Part shown: piece after piece, positions 1 to 12,803 of the stretch | Layout of the letters: each line of letters begins with the position of its first letter | Numbering within the stretch: the stretch's first letter is position 1 | Assembly: GCA_973895155.1 (NCBI GenBank) | Contig: OZ316891.1 | Span: 19,716,001 to 19,780,000 of the forward strand | Reading direction: 5' to 3' | Length of the DNA: 64,000 nucleotides | DNA from: Marsupella aquatica | Lineage: Eukaryota > Marchantiophyta | The notes under the pieces: generated by a model | Told to the model about the DNA's origin: nothing | What the model saw: the letters and a program-made list of their open reading frames with translations, nothing else | The model's database searches: none | Position numbers and translations under genes: made by a program

Positions 1-2189
1 GGTTTTTGCTATGTGATAAGTGAAAACTCATACACTTGTGCACTTATCATAGAAAAGCTGGGCAAGCTGGGTCATTCTCAAGAATACATGCACCCACTTG
101 GAAACCATGATGGAAGCCAGCAGAACACTAAGGAAATCAAGACAATTGCAGAGACTATCGACAAACTCAAATTTTTTGTACATCCATGGGCTAACCTTGA
201 GATACCTGGAACGTTAAATGAATGAAAAAGGATACCAGGAGAAACAGGGTGCAGCAATGTTATGAACATTCGGGCGAAAGTTGCCAAACACAGCTACATC
301 TGGCCGACCAATGACAGCAAACGAACACAATGCCAGATTATTGCCTGAGTAATTGATTCAAAAAGGTTGTCATGAATATGGTTCAGGGTCAAAGTTTGTC
401 GAAGCAGCACCTGAATGTCGCGCCATCGAGGTCTCACTTTGGAAGGAGAACATGTTAGTAATATTCTTACCTGAAATTCCCAAAATAATTTTGACCATTA
501 GATTTCCCTAGATTTAAGGCTGATCGTGAGATTCTGGCTAATGGGGCCTGTGACAAGGTGGGAAAGTGGCAAATGGTACATATAATTGTTTTTTGCTAAA
601 GTGGCAAAGACTTTTGGAGAGGGGGAATCTAGCAAAAATTTGCCACTAGAAAAATGTTGCTCAAAACCCAAACCGTCATCATAGAGTAAGTAAAAAATAA
701 TGTGGCCATCATTTCCCAAAATTCAGGAAAAGATGTCAAGGAGAGGGTTTCATATATAACACTGAAACCCTCTCCTGCCAAAAAGACAGTTTCATATATA
801 ACCCTCTCCTGCCAAATGGGGAGACATGGTCCCAAAGGCAAAAAAATACCAATAAAGGGAAGAAGAAAAGACTTACTATCGACGAAGGAAAAATATATAT
901 TTTATTGTTGTGACCAAACACATTTTGGACATTTTGGTCAGAGCTTGTTTAGGTGTGGACTTGTGCCATCAGTTTTTGTGTAGACTTACTTTTCTTGTTA
1001 GGAAAATGGCACAAAGTTCAGCATTTTATTTCATATGATTTGATATACCACATCCTTGGCCAACAAGCTATTTGGTCTAATAAGACTTACTGAAGTTTCC
1101 ACCTCTATGTTTTCTGAGCCTATCTTCTTAGATGAATTTTCTTTGTATTTAGTGCCACAATACTCTACCGTGACTACCAACAACCAACAGAGGGAAATCC
1201 TGTCAAGGCCAATGTGGGTCAATCATAATTCAACACAGAGCCTGAAAGTATGATCAAAAATATAAACTTGCCATGCACATATAAGTAAGTGAAATACAAT
1301 GTGATTGTGCGCTTACTGACAAGTATTCATATACACTTATGAAGGGTTTGCACTTAAAAATTTGTCATTTATTGAAAACAGTTCAGGCCTATTTGCACTA
1401 CCAATGGTACCAACTCTGTCAGAAAGGGCAAGAAATGAATGCATTGCAGAAAGCCAGGTTTGCACTTATGGATTGTCCACTTATAGAGAGACAACTTTGA
1501 GATTTGACGATAGTGTCGACAACAAAGGTTTCCACAATAGATATGCATACTCATGGCTTCCTATGTACTGGTGCTTGTTTTGAATTTTTTTGGACATTGA
1601 TCTGGTTGCCAGATGTTTTGTTTTGTGCTGCTCTTTGTCAACAAAGAGTCACTAGTCATACCCAGTCAAGCAACTTTAGGGATAGATTTAGAGTCATGCC
1701 AGGCAAACAAGTTTACAAATAGGTTCAATTGTGGGATAGATTTAGAGTCATGCCTGGTTAACAAGTTTATAAATATGTTCAATTGTTATCCAGAGATGCA
1801 CGGAAAAAGGCTCCACAATGAAACACAAATATGTTAATTGTGTTGATAGGTTAAATAAGTTCTACCTTACTCATCGTCAGCCCCATCACAATACAATAAA
1901 GAACTCCAAAAATATTCTCTCCTATTTCCCCTCGTCTACTCGCTATCTCTACCTCCCTTCTCTCTGTCGTACATAACTACAGTACTGTACTTCTCGTGTA
2001 CTTCTCTCCTTGATTCCCTCCTCCTCTTCGTACTTAGGATCAGTACTAAACTTTTCCTGTGCTATCCTTGGTTTCTCCACTGAAGCGTATAATACTCTCT
2101 GGCAGGTTGCTATTTGAGTTCACCTGAAATTTTCCCTCTCATGAACATGCAAGATGCTTTCACCTTGATTGCCATCACCACCCACAGGG
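1..2189. other. Intergenic, no gene recognised
   Basis: All reading frames here are short and none resembles a known protein. Visible structure is limited to local duplications: a doubled segment around 745-815 built on 'gtttcatatataac' and 'ccctctcctgcca', and the 54-bp tandem pair listed separately at 1679-1786. A pyrimidine-rich stretch lies at about 1915-2080. Confidence 0.6.
1679..1786. repeat. Two-copy 54-bp tandem repeat
   Basis: Units 1679-1732 and 1733-1786 both open with 'gggatagatttagagtcatg' and both end with 'ttcaattgt', with only a few substitutions between them. There is no coding significance that I can see. Confidence 0.85.
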
Positions 2190-2540
2190 AAACCTTACTT
2201 TAACCAAGTGGCTTAGGTCAGTTGGCTAGGGGATTAACCCAGAAGTGAAAGGTCCTAGGTTCAATCCCCCCTCCACACAGTGGTGGGGAGTATATATGTG
2301 TGTGAGGGGAGAGGTTTTGTGAGTAGTGGATTAGAATTCCGATTATCTCTTTGGCTCTGGTTGCCCACTTTGTGACCCTGATTTAATACTCTCTCCCTCC
2401 TGGTGCAGGTCCTTGTTGGATCTGTGAGGGCTCACCCTAAACTGGGTTCGCCACAAAGAATGCATGTCACTATTGGGTGAGGAGAGTCTACTAAGTGCTC
2501 CTCCTCATTCCCTTTCAAGTCAGAAACCAAACCATACTTT
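2190..2540 (+). mobile_element. tRNA-type SINE, copy 1
   Basis: The head contains a box-A-like stretch ('taggtcagttgg', near 2215) and a box-B-like 'ggttcaatcccc' (near 2260), as in tRNA-derived SINEs transcribed by RNA polymerase III. The body, about 2202-2528, matches the element at 45729-46050 over its whole length and in the same orientation. Imperfect target-site duplications flank it: 'aaaccttacttt' at 2190-2201 and 'aaaccatacttt' at 2529-2540 (11 of 12 identical). It has no coding capacity. The divergence from copy 2 and the imperfect flanks suggest an older insertion. Confidence 0.75.
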
Positions 2541-4093
2541 CATTTCCATCATCTATGTGTGATATCGGACTATTTTGAGACAATACAATGCTGTGTAATT
2601 TTCTGAGATACTACTACTTTGTAATGTCTCCATTCCATCCTCCAACAAGAGAGATTGCCTAAGGTATGGTAAGTACAGGCATTTTATATGTGGGTCAAAT
2701 TTGCTAGACTCCACCTCTCTGAAAAGTAATAGCCACTTTTGGCAAAATTAGGCCTGTCTTCCACTCGTTTTACTGCCTATTGTTTGAGCATAAACACTGA
2801 TGAGGACATCAAAGACTTGCAAAAATAATAAATTTCGTATTCACCTTCATCAACGTCTTGCCTTTTTGTTACATGCCGGCCCACCTTTAGTTATACCCCC
2901 CGAGTCAGTGTATAGAGAGGTTTGACTAAAGACAATATTCTGTGAGAGGAGATTTTGATTGCAAGTATACAGCTACAGATTAGCTACTGTAGAGTAGTTT
3001 CCCACCTAGACACGGGCCCATTAGACAAATCTATCAATGATCCTTAGATCTAGGGAAATCTGACAGTCAGAAATTAATCTAAGAATAATAGACAAGGGAT
3101 ATTTCTGGGGTCTTCTCATTCATACAAGGTGTCATTAGCGGCCTTTGGCAAAAGAGAAATTACTTAAAAATTATGTTGCTGAAAATCATCCGACCAATTC
3201 CACCCCAAAACTGTAGCTGTGTCCCATAGTCTTTGTCTCGAGGTTCAATTCTAGACTGTCCCATAGTCATTGTCTAGTGTAGGTTTCACTCTGGACTGTA
3301 GGTCTTGTTATCTTAGTTTTGGGATAGGGCTTTATAAGATAGCGAGATAGACAGATATGATGTCCAAAAGTGAACTATGTGACTTAAAACCATACCAATC
3401 ACGTCAAATTGATTCTATCCTACTTCAATCTTTAAACCTTTATAACTCACTCAATATGGCGATTACATGCCATGTAAGGATACCATTGAAAAGATCTTTC
3501 GGACACCTTTCCATTGATACTATTGGGCATGGTAGTAGTTTGGAATACATGAGAAAATGACCTACCAAAATCTCTGTTTTCTAAGAAACACTGTGGGAGC
3601 TTTGTGGTTTCAAATATTGGAATTGCAAATGAACTCGCTCAATTACAATTCAATCCCATCTCAGTCTACAATACAAATAAGAGTGATGCTCTCATTGACC
3701 CAGACTGTGAACCTTTACTCATTGACACCATGGGACCGTGACACGTTTTACACCCTTACTCATTGACCCCCTTCTTGCTTCCAAAAAGTTTTTTTATCTG
3801 CAAAGGTTGACCTTCAAATATCTCCCTTTCAATAAAGCCCTAATTGACTTGACACTGCTTGGGCGAGTTATTAGAAGGGGCTTGGATTGGAGTCAAATTT
3901 CATCATTAAGAAGATGACAGTCTCGTTTTCTTTGTCACATGTCGCTTTGTATAATCTGTAAAATACTCCAAAGAGGGCTTTGGTGCAGTCCATCTTAGTT
4001 TATCTTGGTTTCAAAATGTTGTGATGGCCTTTTGGCAAATGTGGAGATTGATCCGGGTTTCAATTTCACAATACAATAGAAGCAATTACATCT
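2541..4093. other. Intergenic, no gene recognised
   Basis: Short frames only. A small local duplication around 3218-3300 repeats 'gtcccatagt' followed by 'ttgtcta/ttgtctc' and a shared 'ggtt' element. The last part (about 3840-4090) leads into the 5' region of the ATXR4-like gene and may include its promoter, but I see no decisive core promoter motif. Confidence 0.5.
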
Positions 4094-4296
4094 CCGTCTA
4101 CAAGACAACATGGAAGCAATGCAATTCGATGATGCAGAGCTGAGGTTTCGAGAAAAGGCGGATTCGCAGCTGGGTGTCGTGATAGCAAGCGAGCTTCCAT
4201 CCCGTCTACAAGACAACATCGAAGCAATTCGATGATGCAGAGCTGAGGTTTCGAGAATAGGCGGATTCGCAGCTGGGTGTCGTGGTTGCAAGCGAG
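4094..4296. repeat. 108-bp tandem duplication upstream of ATXR4 start
   Basis: Unit 1 is 4094-4201 and unit 2 is 4202-4296. Both start 'ccgtctacaagacaacat' and share 'gatgcagagctgaggtttcg' and 'gcggattcgcagctgggtgt'. Unit 2 lacks a few bases. The pair ends 29 bases before the start codon at 4326, so it probably lies in the 5' leader or proximal promoter of that gene. Confidence 0.9.
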
Positions 4297-4325
4297 TAAG
4301 GGAGCAAGGACAACAACAGTAAGCC

Positions 4326-7300
4326 ATGTCAATGCTGAGCCGTTCGCTTCTGCGCCGATTTGCCGTCTCGGCTCTGCAAAGTAAGGCACTACTGTCAAGA
4401 GTATCCGAGGTCTCTCTTTCTGGTTTGGTGTTTTGTCCTCTGGACCTCTTTTGCTTTTACTCCACTGTGCTTTGTTTGGCGCCTTATAGTAAATTGGTCC
4501 TTTTTCGCCATTTCGCTTTCTGGTTGTTCTTTCTTGCTCAGTTCTACAAAGCGTGTTCTACAGTAGTTTCGAACCGTGTGTTTTGATGCGTTAATTGCTC
4601 AAATCATCATACAAGTGTATATCGGGTTTTGTGAGACTAGGAAATGGTTCAGCCAAATATGGAAGAGGTCTGTGTTCTCATGGCCTGCTTGATTTCTTAC
4701 ATTCTCGTTCAAGGAGGGGAAGAATGTTATGTCTCGGCAATATAATACGTACCATTTGAAGATTCAACGTGTACATATTCTGTGAGATTTAATGTGCTTA
4801 CCTTTAAGTATTTAAATTTGGTTGATACTTTTCTGGGTGATGATGTTGTGCAGGGCCGCCCATAGTTGTGCAGCAAACTGCTGCAGCGGGGAGAGGTGTA
4901 TTTGCCACGCGTGACATTGCACAGGGGGAGTTCATCCATTCAGCAGAGCCCATAGTTGCTCACCCTAAGCTTGATTGTATTTCTAAGGTATGTTCAAACG
5001 CTTCAGGTCCCGGAGTACTACAAGTATGACAGGCTTTCATGTTGCTCTTAGCAGTGCTTGTTTTGTACGATAGGTGCCATAGTATTGGTTATCTTTACTG
5101 CCTTTATGTCCAATTGTTACTTTCTTCTTGTTTCATCGTAATTGCTTCACGTGCACACCGAGACAATCCCGTGCCTGTTATGGTTTCCCACATTTCAAAT
5201 ATTTTGAGTCATTAGAGTTCTAGAGAAATCATAAGCTGTGGCTTTCAAATGAAAGCTTGGTGCAAGATATCAATATTGAAATACATTTCGGTTGGCAACT
5301 AAATGTGCACCTTTTGTGGTATGGATGAGGTTGTTTGGTGTCTTTCTTTGGAAATTCATGTCATTTGAGAGTGTCTCTTCTCCTTGCAGGTCTGTTATTA
5401 TTGTCTAAGATCACGTGACCAACAACTCATGCATCCAACAAGGAGGCACTTTGAGGAGGAGCATCTTCAAGCAAATGTGGATGCTAGCACGGCCCTGGAA
5501 GCAGAAGGTCATGATTTGAATGAAATCGGTTCTTACGGAGAAGCACCTTCCTTCTGCAGTGCGTCGTGTGCAGCTAGTGCAGAGGTTAGTTTCTAGCAGG
5601 ATCTGCTGTCTTGTAATTTCTCTGTATTGTTTTTCAGTAACTTTGTTCTCACGTGTACTACCGTTATCGCTTCAATCTCCGCTTGTCTCCCTTAAAGCCC
5701 TGTCGGTCGGAGAGTTTCATTTGCCCCTTCCGGTGATTCAAGAGCTTTATGTACAAGTTAGGACAAGTCTAAATTTCGTCTTTTCCTGTCGCAGAAGTTC
5801 TTCATGATTGAGAGTATGGGTGACTGGTCAGAATTGCATCTTCACTGCAGGTTATTAGTCTGGGAAAGACCGTCGATGAGTTTTGCGTCTCACATTCGTT
5901 AATCTTTGTTCTTTTGGGCTTTCCAAATTCGCCATACGTCTGCCATGAATTCCCGTTTGCATTTTAGTGTTGTGCTGACTTACAATTTTTGGTGTCCTGA
6001 CTCGTTTGTGTTGTCTTAGCAGTAATGATACCTGTTGATCTTGGATGCCTGGGACAGAGACTGATTTTTTATCCATTTTTATCGAGTTGCTGTTCAATTA
6101 TAGTTTATCATGACCTTGAGCTTTTCAGGAGCAGGGCTAAGATAGTCTTTCTGGGACATTGCATTGCTGCCCATGAATGAGCTGGTCGTGCTGTGCTGAT
6201 TTACAATTCTTCGCTTGCAGTTATTGGATCGTCGTTTGGTGATGACAGGACAAATTCCTTGAAGTTTCCACTAGTAGCCAGGCGCTTGGCTTGCATGGTC
6301 GTTGCGGGATCTGCATCTCCTGATGCACTCGATAATCTCGCCTATCCTTCATTACCGGATTGCACAGCTCTTCAGGTCAAGATTTATTGATTGCCACCAT
6401 ATCTGGCTACGGTTTTTCAAATAAAGCAGGATAGGAAGCCTTCATGAATGGAGACTCCTACAGTTTGAAGTTGGATGCCACAAAATAGAGTTTTAAAACA
6501 CCGTCCATTCCAGGTTTCCGCTTTAACGAGTTTGATTGTTGCAGTGGAGGGAAGAGAGGGCTGTGCTAGTGAGAACTTTGAAGCAGGCAGGTGTCCAGCC
6601 AAACTTTCTGGAATGTATCCTTGAGCTACAAGCAGCAATTGTCTCAAACCATGTGTATGCAGATGTGGTTATGGAGAGTGAGGTCCATTAGAAACAAGCT
6701 TTGTTTTGGGGGCCTAGAAGAATTTCACCAGCTACTGTCGATCATACCACTTGCAGAACGTGATGAAGCGAATACAAAACATTATTCAACAATGGAGATT
6801 TTTTATTGAATATAGTCTTGTTTTCATCTTTTGTTCGACAGTAGTCTTAAGTTGCTCTATTGTGTTCATTGGCTCCTTCAAAATCCGCCATACTTGACAT
6901 TCTTCTTTGACATCCTTCAGTTCTGTCGGAGGGTTGGTATGCAGGTGTCATTGCAAGGCTCCATATCAACGCATTTGCCATTGAAATGATTGATACTGCC
7001 AGCTACGGAGATCTCTTTGACGCTGCAGCTTCGTCGATTTCAGGGGAGGGTAGTGTTGGTACAGCAGTGTACATGCTGCCTTCCATGTACAATCACGATT
7101 GTGGTGAGGTTCCACTGTGCAGTGCTTGCAGGTGTCAACTGTTTTTTGAATTCAGTAAAGCATCTATCTGCTAAGCCAACATTTGGATTTGTATTGCCAC
7201 GTCGTTACCTCTTCTTGGAATCCCTGTAAGGTACCCTGACTGGACTGGGGTGCTACCATATGCCCTTGCAGATCCAAATGTCCATGTGCAATGGCCTGAG

Positions 7301-7572
7301 AATTCTTCAGTACGCTTGGAAGCCCGTCAGACGATAAAACAAGGTGGGCGTATTGAACAGTGCAGTGTCGACGAATGCTCTATTTCAAGGAGAGCTTTGC
7401 AATCACACATCGAGACGTAAGGAGACCTGACCCATTTGTGTTGTCGAGTGCAGGTGAAGAGCTTCGAATCACATACGTGGATGCAAGTCTGGGCTGTCAT
7501 GCACGGCAGGAAATTTTGAGTAATGCATATGGTTTCTTGTGTGAGTGTTCTCGCTGCAGGGACAGGGATTGA
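4326..7572 (+). CDS. SET-domain protein, ATXR4/SDG38-like, 9 exons
   Basis: Exons: 4326-4380, 4854-4987, 5390-5584, 5795-5850, 6249-6375, 6545-6614, 6921-7103, 7272-7343, 7454-7572. Joined they give 336 residues with matching phases throughout. A TAA lies in frame two codons before the ATG. Residues 1-18 are basic and hydrophobic without acidic residues, an organelle-presequence-like start. The SET domain opens with GRGVFATRDIAQGEFIHS (exon 2). Cysteines 65, 68, 119 and 123 form a CxxC...CxxxC insert as in split-SET proteins. The SET core follows: RRLACMV (exon 5), NHDC at 270-273 (the NHS-type cofactor motif), GEELRITYVD at 298-307, and a post-SET CxCxxC at 327-332. The length and the order of conserved blocks fit plant ATXR4 (about 325 aa). 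SET proteins transfer methyl groups from S-adenosylmethionine to lysine; the substrate here is unknown. Assignment to ATXR4 is by remembered similarity, without an alignment. Confidence 0.92.
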
Positions 7573-10500
7573 GAATATAGTTTTCTGTGTAGAGAGAAAT
7601 TTTTCACATTGTAAAGACATCCGGCTTTACAACCGTCCCTTTACAAAGAGTCTCAGTATCTGAGGCAAGTTTTCTCTTTGTCAGGACGTAACACTGAAGG
7701 GAGGTTTGTTATTCCACCGTGCTCTTTGTACCGCTCATTTCCAATGAAGTGTCAAAGATTACATAGTCCTCCATGCACTCCTGTTAGACTCTATTTGGGG
7801 CACCTGGATTGTGATTCGTAGATAGTGTAGTTTGCTTTGAACATCTCCATTGGAGAAGTGTCACAGCTATTAGGCATTACCAAGCCTGCGTCATCTCTTA
7901 CAAATTGCCTTCAATACAAAGTCCTCCAGTGGAAACCGTTAAAGCAAATTCTGACAACATTTTCTCTTGAAAGGAACATCACTGAGTTGAGAATCGATCA
8001 AAAGACTAAAATGCCCGCTTCCTATACAGAATTCTGGTGTGATTTCTCAAACGATTCTACCTCGTCGTTTGATTGTCGACAGGCACTACAGTAATATACC
8101 TGACTCCACTGCCCGAATTATGACGTTTGTGGCTCCGAATGACGAGTGTTTTTTTCTCAATCCTTCAAAACTAATTTGCGAACTGTACTGTCTAAGACCC
8201 AATCCAGAAAATAATGCAAAGCAAACGAACGAGATATACATCGTGAGAACAGATGATCGGTCTTGTACATCGTCTGCAGGAATGACGTATCGATCGATTT
8301 ACAATTCAATCCTCGCTCCCTTCTACAATTAGTCTTACCCCTTGGCTTCCAGACACTAACTCAGTGTTTGTATAGAACCAACATTGTGACGACACTCAGT
8401 ATGAGCTTAAGATGTCTACACGGTTTCGTTGATGTGCACCAAGAGATGAAATTTCCGTGACCAAGACTTTTTTGTGTTTCCTTTGAGCAAAAGCTGCCCG
8501 GTACCTTATTGACGTACACAGAGAACTTGTTTTGGAATATATATGAGGACAACTCCATAGGTGGCATGCAATAGTCAAGCAAGCCTAGAATACATCTCCA
8601 AAACTTTACAAAGAGGTCATCAATCAAACTTCTGGTACCTATACATATTACTCAAGCCCAGGGATGGTAGTCCGTTGTTATTGATGGAATGCATCGTGAC
8701 CGGTTTCCTTACGGGAGCACGTATTGCTATTCCTCCCTATTGCCAGAAGCTTCGAACTCCGGACAGGCACTTTTATAGCATACCTCGCTAAAAATCTGAA
8801 AATTTTCATGCTCTGTCATTTGATGGAAGATACCCTACGTTGTAGTAATTGTAGGGATGGACGTGCCACTCTGTACCGATTTTGGTCAGTTTTGTTACAT
8901 TCATCAATTCAAAAGATACGACAACATGCTGTGACTGACGGAGCAGATTGCTCATCAGGCGTTTGTGTTCGGAATTTTTGCTTGTTTGAACGGAGATCAA
9001 GGATAGAGTTTAGATCCGAGAAGTTTGCGGGATTTGTCAATTGGGAGGAATGTATGCGGCCTATACATGGGCTCAAATTGAATGTGGTCCGGGAATCAGA
9101 GCGCTTCACACACCCAAGAGGCTGTCTGAAGCTAAGAAGTCGCCATGAAACATCAAGATATCTTTACGTCCCATTGTTCCAGGGAACCCTCATGCAGGCC
9201 TCATGACACAATGACTGATCATTTGAGTTGTTTACAAAGAATCAATTGTCACTTCAGATATCTGTTTTTTGATTTCTTCATTTTCAGAAGTAAAGATTCA
9301 GATCTAGTCTCTTTTGAAAATCTTCAATCATTTTGTGACGCATTCCTTAGGTGTAAATTAAATGTGGTGGCAGTGTGGAAGAAAGTAGTGAAGACTCACT
9401 GTCGAAAATCGCAAGAGTGAAGATCCGGCCGTCGACTCAGAAGTAGACTAGCTAAGTGGGGCAATAGTAGCCTCTCGAATTTAGGGGATGTTCGACTTCA
9501 CATTTGACATCTGAAGCTGCCGGGATCGAGATGTGGTGAGAAGTCAGTCCTCGTCCATATGAATCGACAATTCTCAAAGAGGCAATTGTCGAATTATGTT
9601 GGAACGAAAAGAAAGAAACTCTGCTCGATTTCGCTTTTTCTCTTGAAATCTCGTACATTTAAGAACAAGTTCAAGCTTCTCACTGTGGTCCACGAAAGCG
9701 ACCACCAGATGCGTCCGTGAACAGCAGATCGAACCGAAAGAAATCGTACGTAGTATGTGCGAAGGCTCATGGAATGGTTTTCACGAAATTAATTGTTGTT
9801 GTTTTGGTCATGGCAATGTTGACCGCCATCAACTACTTTCGACATGCCTTCCGTTCGTGATTCGATTCAGGCACGAGTTCACGAGGGTGAGGAGAGGTTG
9901 CCTTAAATCAAGCGCACATGCTAAGAGGGGAGCGTGGAGTCATCTTCTGCGTGCAGCGCTGGAGACAGGTTTTTTCCATGATAATTATACACATGGTCTG
10001 CATGGAGAGCTCGAGTCAAACACTACAACCATTTCGCTACGTCCCGTACACCTGTGCGGCTGTGCTCAACACAGGCATATTGCCCGCTTAATCAATTTAC
10101 AACTCAGCAAACGAATCAGATGGATTTCCGGTCTCGTAGAGTTTCTTGCCATTATCTGTACGGCAGGGGGTGCGCGTTCACATCTGGGGATATGTTGTCG
10201 ATTTCTCGGATACTACAGTAGAGTTCCGTCGTATAACGCGTTCCTTGAACTCCCTAATGGTGATCAATCTTTCTACAGAAAGACGATCACCACAAGAAGC
10301 TGACCTTCACGATAAGCTATGATCGTGAGCTCGAGGTAAGGTGCCATACATATTGCCGAAGGCATACAATATATCGATATCCATTGTACGTTTCGAGTCC
10401 GCTTATATTTGGACCCACAGACAGCCTCGGTTGTGATCTCGGCTCTATAAATCTAGATATTTTTGACGAGGTACAGGACACGAAACGACGGATGTGGTCC

Positions 10501-10690
10501 TCTATAGACTGAGGAAGTACTTGGAAAACGTAGTTCTAACGGAGCCTACTGCATCTTCATTCGAACGCTTGGATTAATTGTAGGTCGGGGACGTTCTGTG
10601 GTTGCTGATGGAGGAGTGTCAAGGTACCGTTCCCACGTAATGTACAGGACCCGATATAGTATACCGTAACGGAGGAGCGACGCTTCAGTA
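7573..10690. other. Unresolved region between ATXR4 and invertase genes
   Basis: No protein family was recognised. Two medium frames stand out, 8724-9206 (160 codons) and 9755-10303 (182 codons), but neither has a convincing domain or codon pattern. Some splice-bounded pieces look exon-like: 10279-10335 sits between 'tttctacag' and 'gtaagg' and reads KDDHHKKLTFTISYDRELE; a separate frame ending at a TAA near 10576 reads ETTDVVLYRLRKYLENVVL. These two do not join in phase by the sites I can see, so I do not call a gene. The stretch could be a fast-evolving multi-exon gene, a pseudogene, or chance. Confidence 0.3.
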
Positions 10691-12803
10691 GACAGTGTGC
10701 ACGAATATGGGCGGGAGGAAGGGAGGGAGTCGTCAGGGCGAGAAGGTCGGGCGAGGGAGGGTGTTTTGCAGAAGATCAATTCTTCCTCTGCCTTCAGTCT
10801 TCTTGGGGCGTGCGTGTGGAAGATCGTTCGATTTCATCCTGTTGGTTGGAGGATCATTGCGTTACTAGAAAGAGGGAGCGGGGGAGACGTTTCACAGTCC
10901 GGGCGTGGGCGGGCGGGCAAATTAACACGCACATACTACTACTACTCACGCACGCGGGCAGGAATGGAAAGCATGCACGCAAGGGAGGCGGGGTACGTTT
11001 GTTTGGTGTAACAAGAGAGAAACAGCGAGCTACAACAAGCAAGCTGGCTTATGGCTGCATCATTCTGGAGTCCGAACGAACGCTACGAGGTGGTGCTGGG
11101 AGGCAGGCAGGGAAAGAGGGAGGGAGGGAGCGAGCTGGATGCGCGGATGCTGGAAGTTGGAGCACGAAATGCATGCAAGGAAGCCGAGTGTCGTTGTCTG
11201 AAAGAGAATGCAGCACGGTGTGGAAAGAGCATGAAATGCATGCAAGCGAGAATGGTGGCTTGACAGAGGATTCGGGGTGGTACTCTGTAATGCGAGGGGT
11301 GCGATTCGTTCGGCGACCGTGCCTCCATAAGAGTCGCATTGAAGGGGGACAGTACAGAGAATGAATGAACGAACGAAGGGAGACAGAAAGAGAGGAGAGA
11401 TACCCATGTGCACGTAGTGTGTTGAGTGATCAACGACAATGTTGTTCTGCTGATTAAACGGCGTTCTTGTATGAGAAGGATCAGAGAAGAAGAATTTTGT
11501 CTCTGCGTGCATGCGTGCGTCGCGGCTTCAGTAGTCTCAACGACAGGTTGTGACTCGTACGTCGGTCGCGGAGGATACATAGGCAGCCTCTTTCGGCTCG
11601 CTCTCTCGCACTGGCCTAGGCTCCTAGGCCGGGGCTGGGTTGGGGGCGCGGACCTCGAGTGCCCGACCGATCAGTAATTGTGAGGCAGGCTACGGCCGCT
11701 TCGCTCACCCTCAATTAGATCGGTCAATTTCGAACGAAATTCGATACGGCCGATTGGATCGTGCGGGAATTCAAGCAAGGGTCATTGCCAGCCTGTATCG
11801 GCGAGACGCGTGAGTCGGTGTCATTGTCATTGTCGTCCTCGTACGATCGACGTTTGTTCTTGTGGGGATCTAGCTGGATACACCTCCGCGATTAGTTGTC
11901 TTTGAAAATTCGCGTTCCATGTCGCGATCATAGGAAAAGTTCAGGGGAAGTCTTCAAAGGGAAATTTCGTCGTTGAAAACATTGTCTTCAACTTGCGTGG
12001 CGGGAATTTCTTCGGACTTTTCCCTCCTCCTATACATGCTGTAATGCAACGAACGGACGAGAGTCGTCAAGGGAATTGAACATCGTCTTCGTCTATCGTC
12101 TGCAATTTCAGTTCGGCAGGGGGCAAACTGGTACGAGTTGTCAATGTGGTTGCGGGATATGTAACTCGCTTTGGTTCAGTGAGCCTGCTTGCTTAGTTTC
12201 CATTGAGATCTTTTGCTGCCCGTTAGCGCGGTTGCATGAAACTACCATCAGTTTTTAGTTTTTACTGCATTTCATTTCCTCCTTCCACGCGCGCATCGAA
12301 TTGGGCACGATTGGGGTTTCACTGTTCGCTCCCAGGCTGTCCGGTCCAATTTCACAATTCTTTCTGTCTACTGCCTAGTCTTGAAATTCTCCGATTCATA
12401 TCTCTGTCCACTAGAATATAATTATATGGCCTCTCAACTTGGGTCCATTCCTTCCTCTTGAACATTGCGCATAATCTGGCGGTCAACTTGCGCAGAAAAC
12501 CCAGAGCCTCTGTCCGCCAGCCGCGCCAAATTTTCATTACTTGTAAACACTTGTAAACACAAATATCAGAACCCTGACGATGACCAGGTTAAAATGACTA
12601 TTCACGGGACTCGAGTCTCATCACTTTGAAAACGCCATTCAACTTTTCCTTTGCAGAAAACTTCCCTCATGTGTCATTCTTGGTTGTGCACGTCCGCCTT
12701 GGATTCTTATTCGGTATCGTGCATTTGAACCTCTGAACTACTCGTGTAGTATTTCTATCAATTCGGGGCTCTCGGAGACCTCGGATTAAGAGGATCTAGA
12801 ACC
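10691..12803. other. 5' flank of the invertase gene
   Basis: About 10700-11400 is strongly purine-rich on the + strand (many gggagg, gagagag and gaacgaac runs), which opens long stop-free frames on both strands; I treat these as a compositional artefact. About 11580-11900 is GC-rich. A short direct repeat 'acttgtaaacacttgtaaac' lies at about 12540-12560. A possible 5'-leader splice acceptor 'tttcctttgcag' ends near 12657. Promoter and leader of the invertase probably lie here, but no transcription start can be fixed from sequence alone. Confidence 0.4.

Noticed and set aside
2202-2280. Possible tRNA gene (box A and box B spacing)
   Set aside because: No convincing cloverleaf or acceptor stem, and the match continues into a 325-bp repeat with target-site duplications, so it is a SINE head.
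6193-6248. Extension of ATXR4 exon 5 upstream to the strong acceptor at 6220
   Set aside because: Phase from exon 4 would be wrong and a stop follows; the 6248 acceptor gives HLHCR-TNSLKFPL, which matches the family.
9755-10303. 182-codon frame as a gene
   Set aside because: No recognisable domain, no supporting neighbouring exons in phase, and competing frames on the same strand look equally protein-like.
11049-11580. Overlapping stop-free frames of 96-184 codons on both strands upstream of the invertase
   Set aside because: They lie in a purine-skewed tract, overlap each other on both strands, and have compositionally driven residues with no domain.
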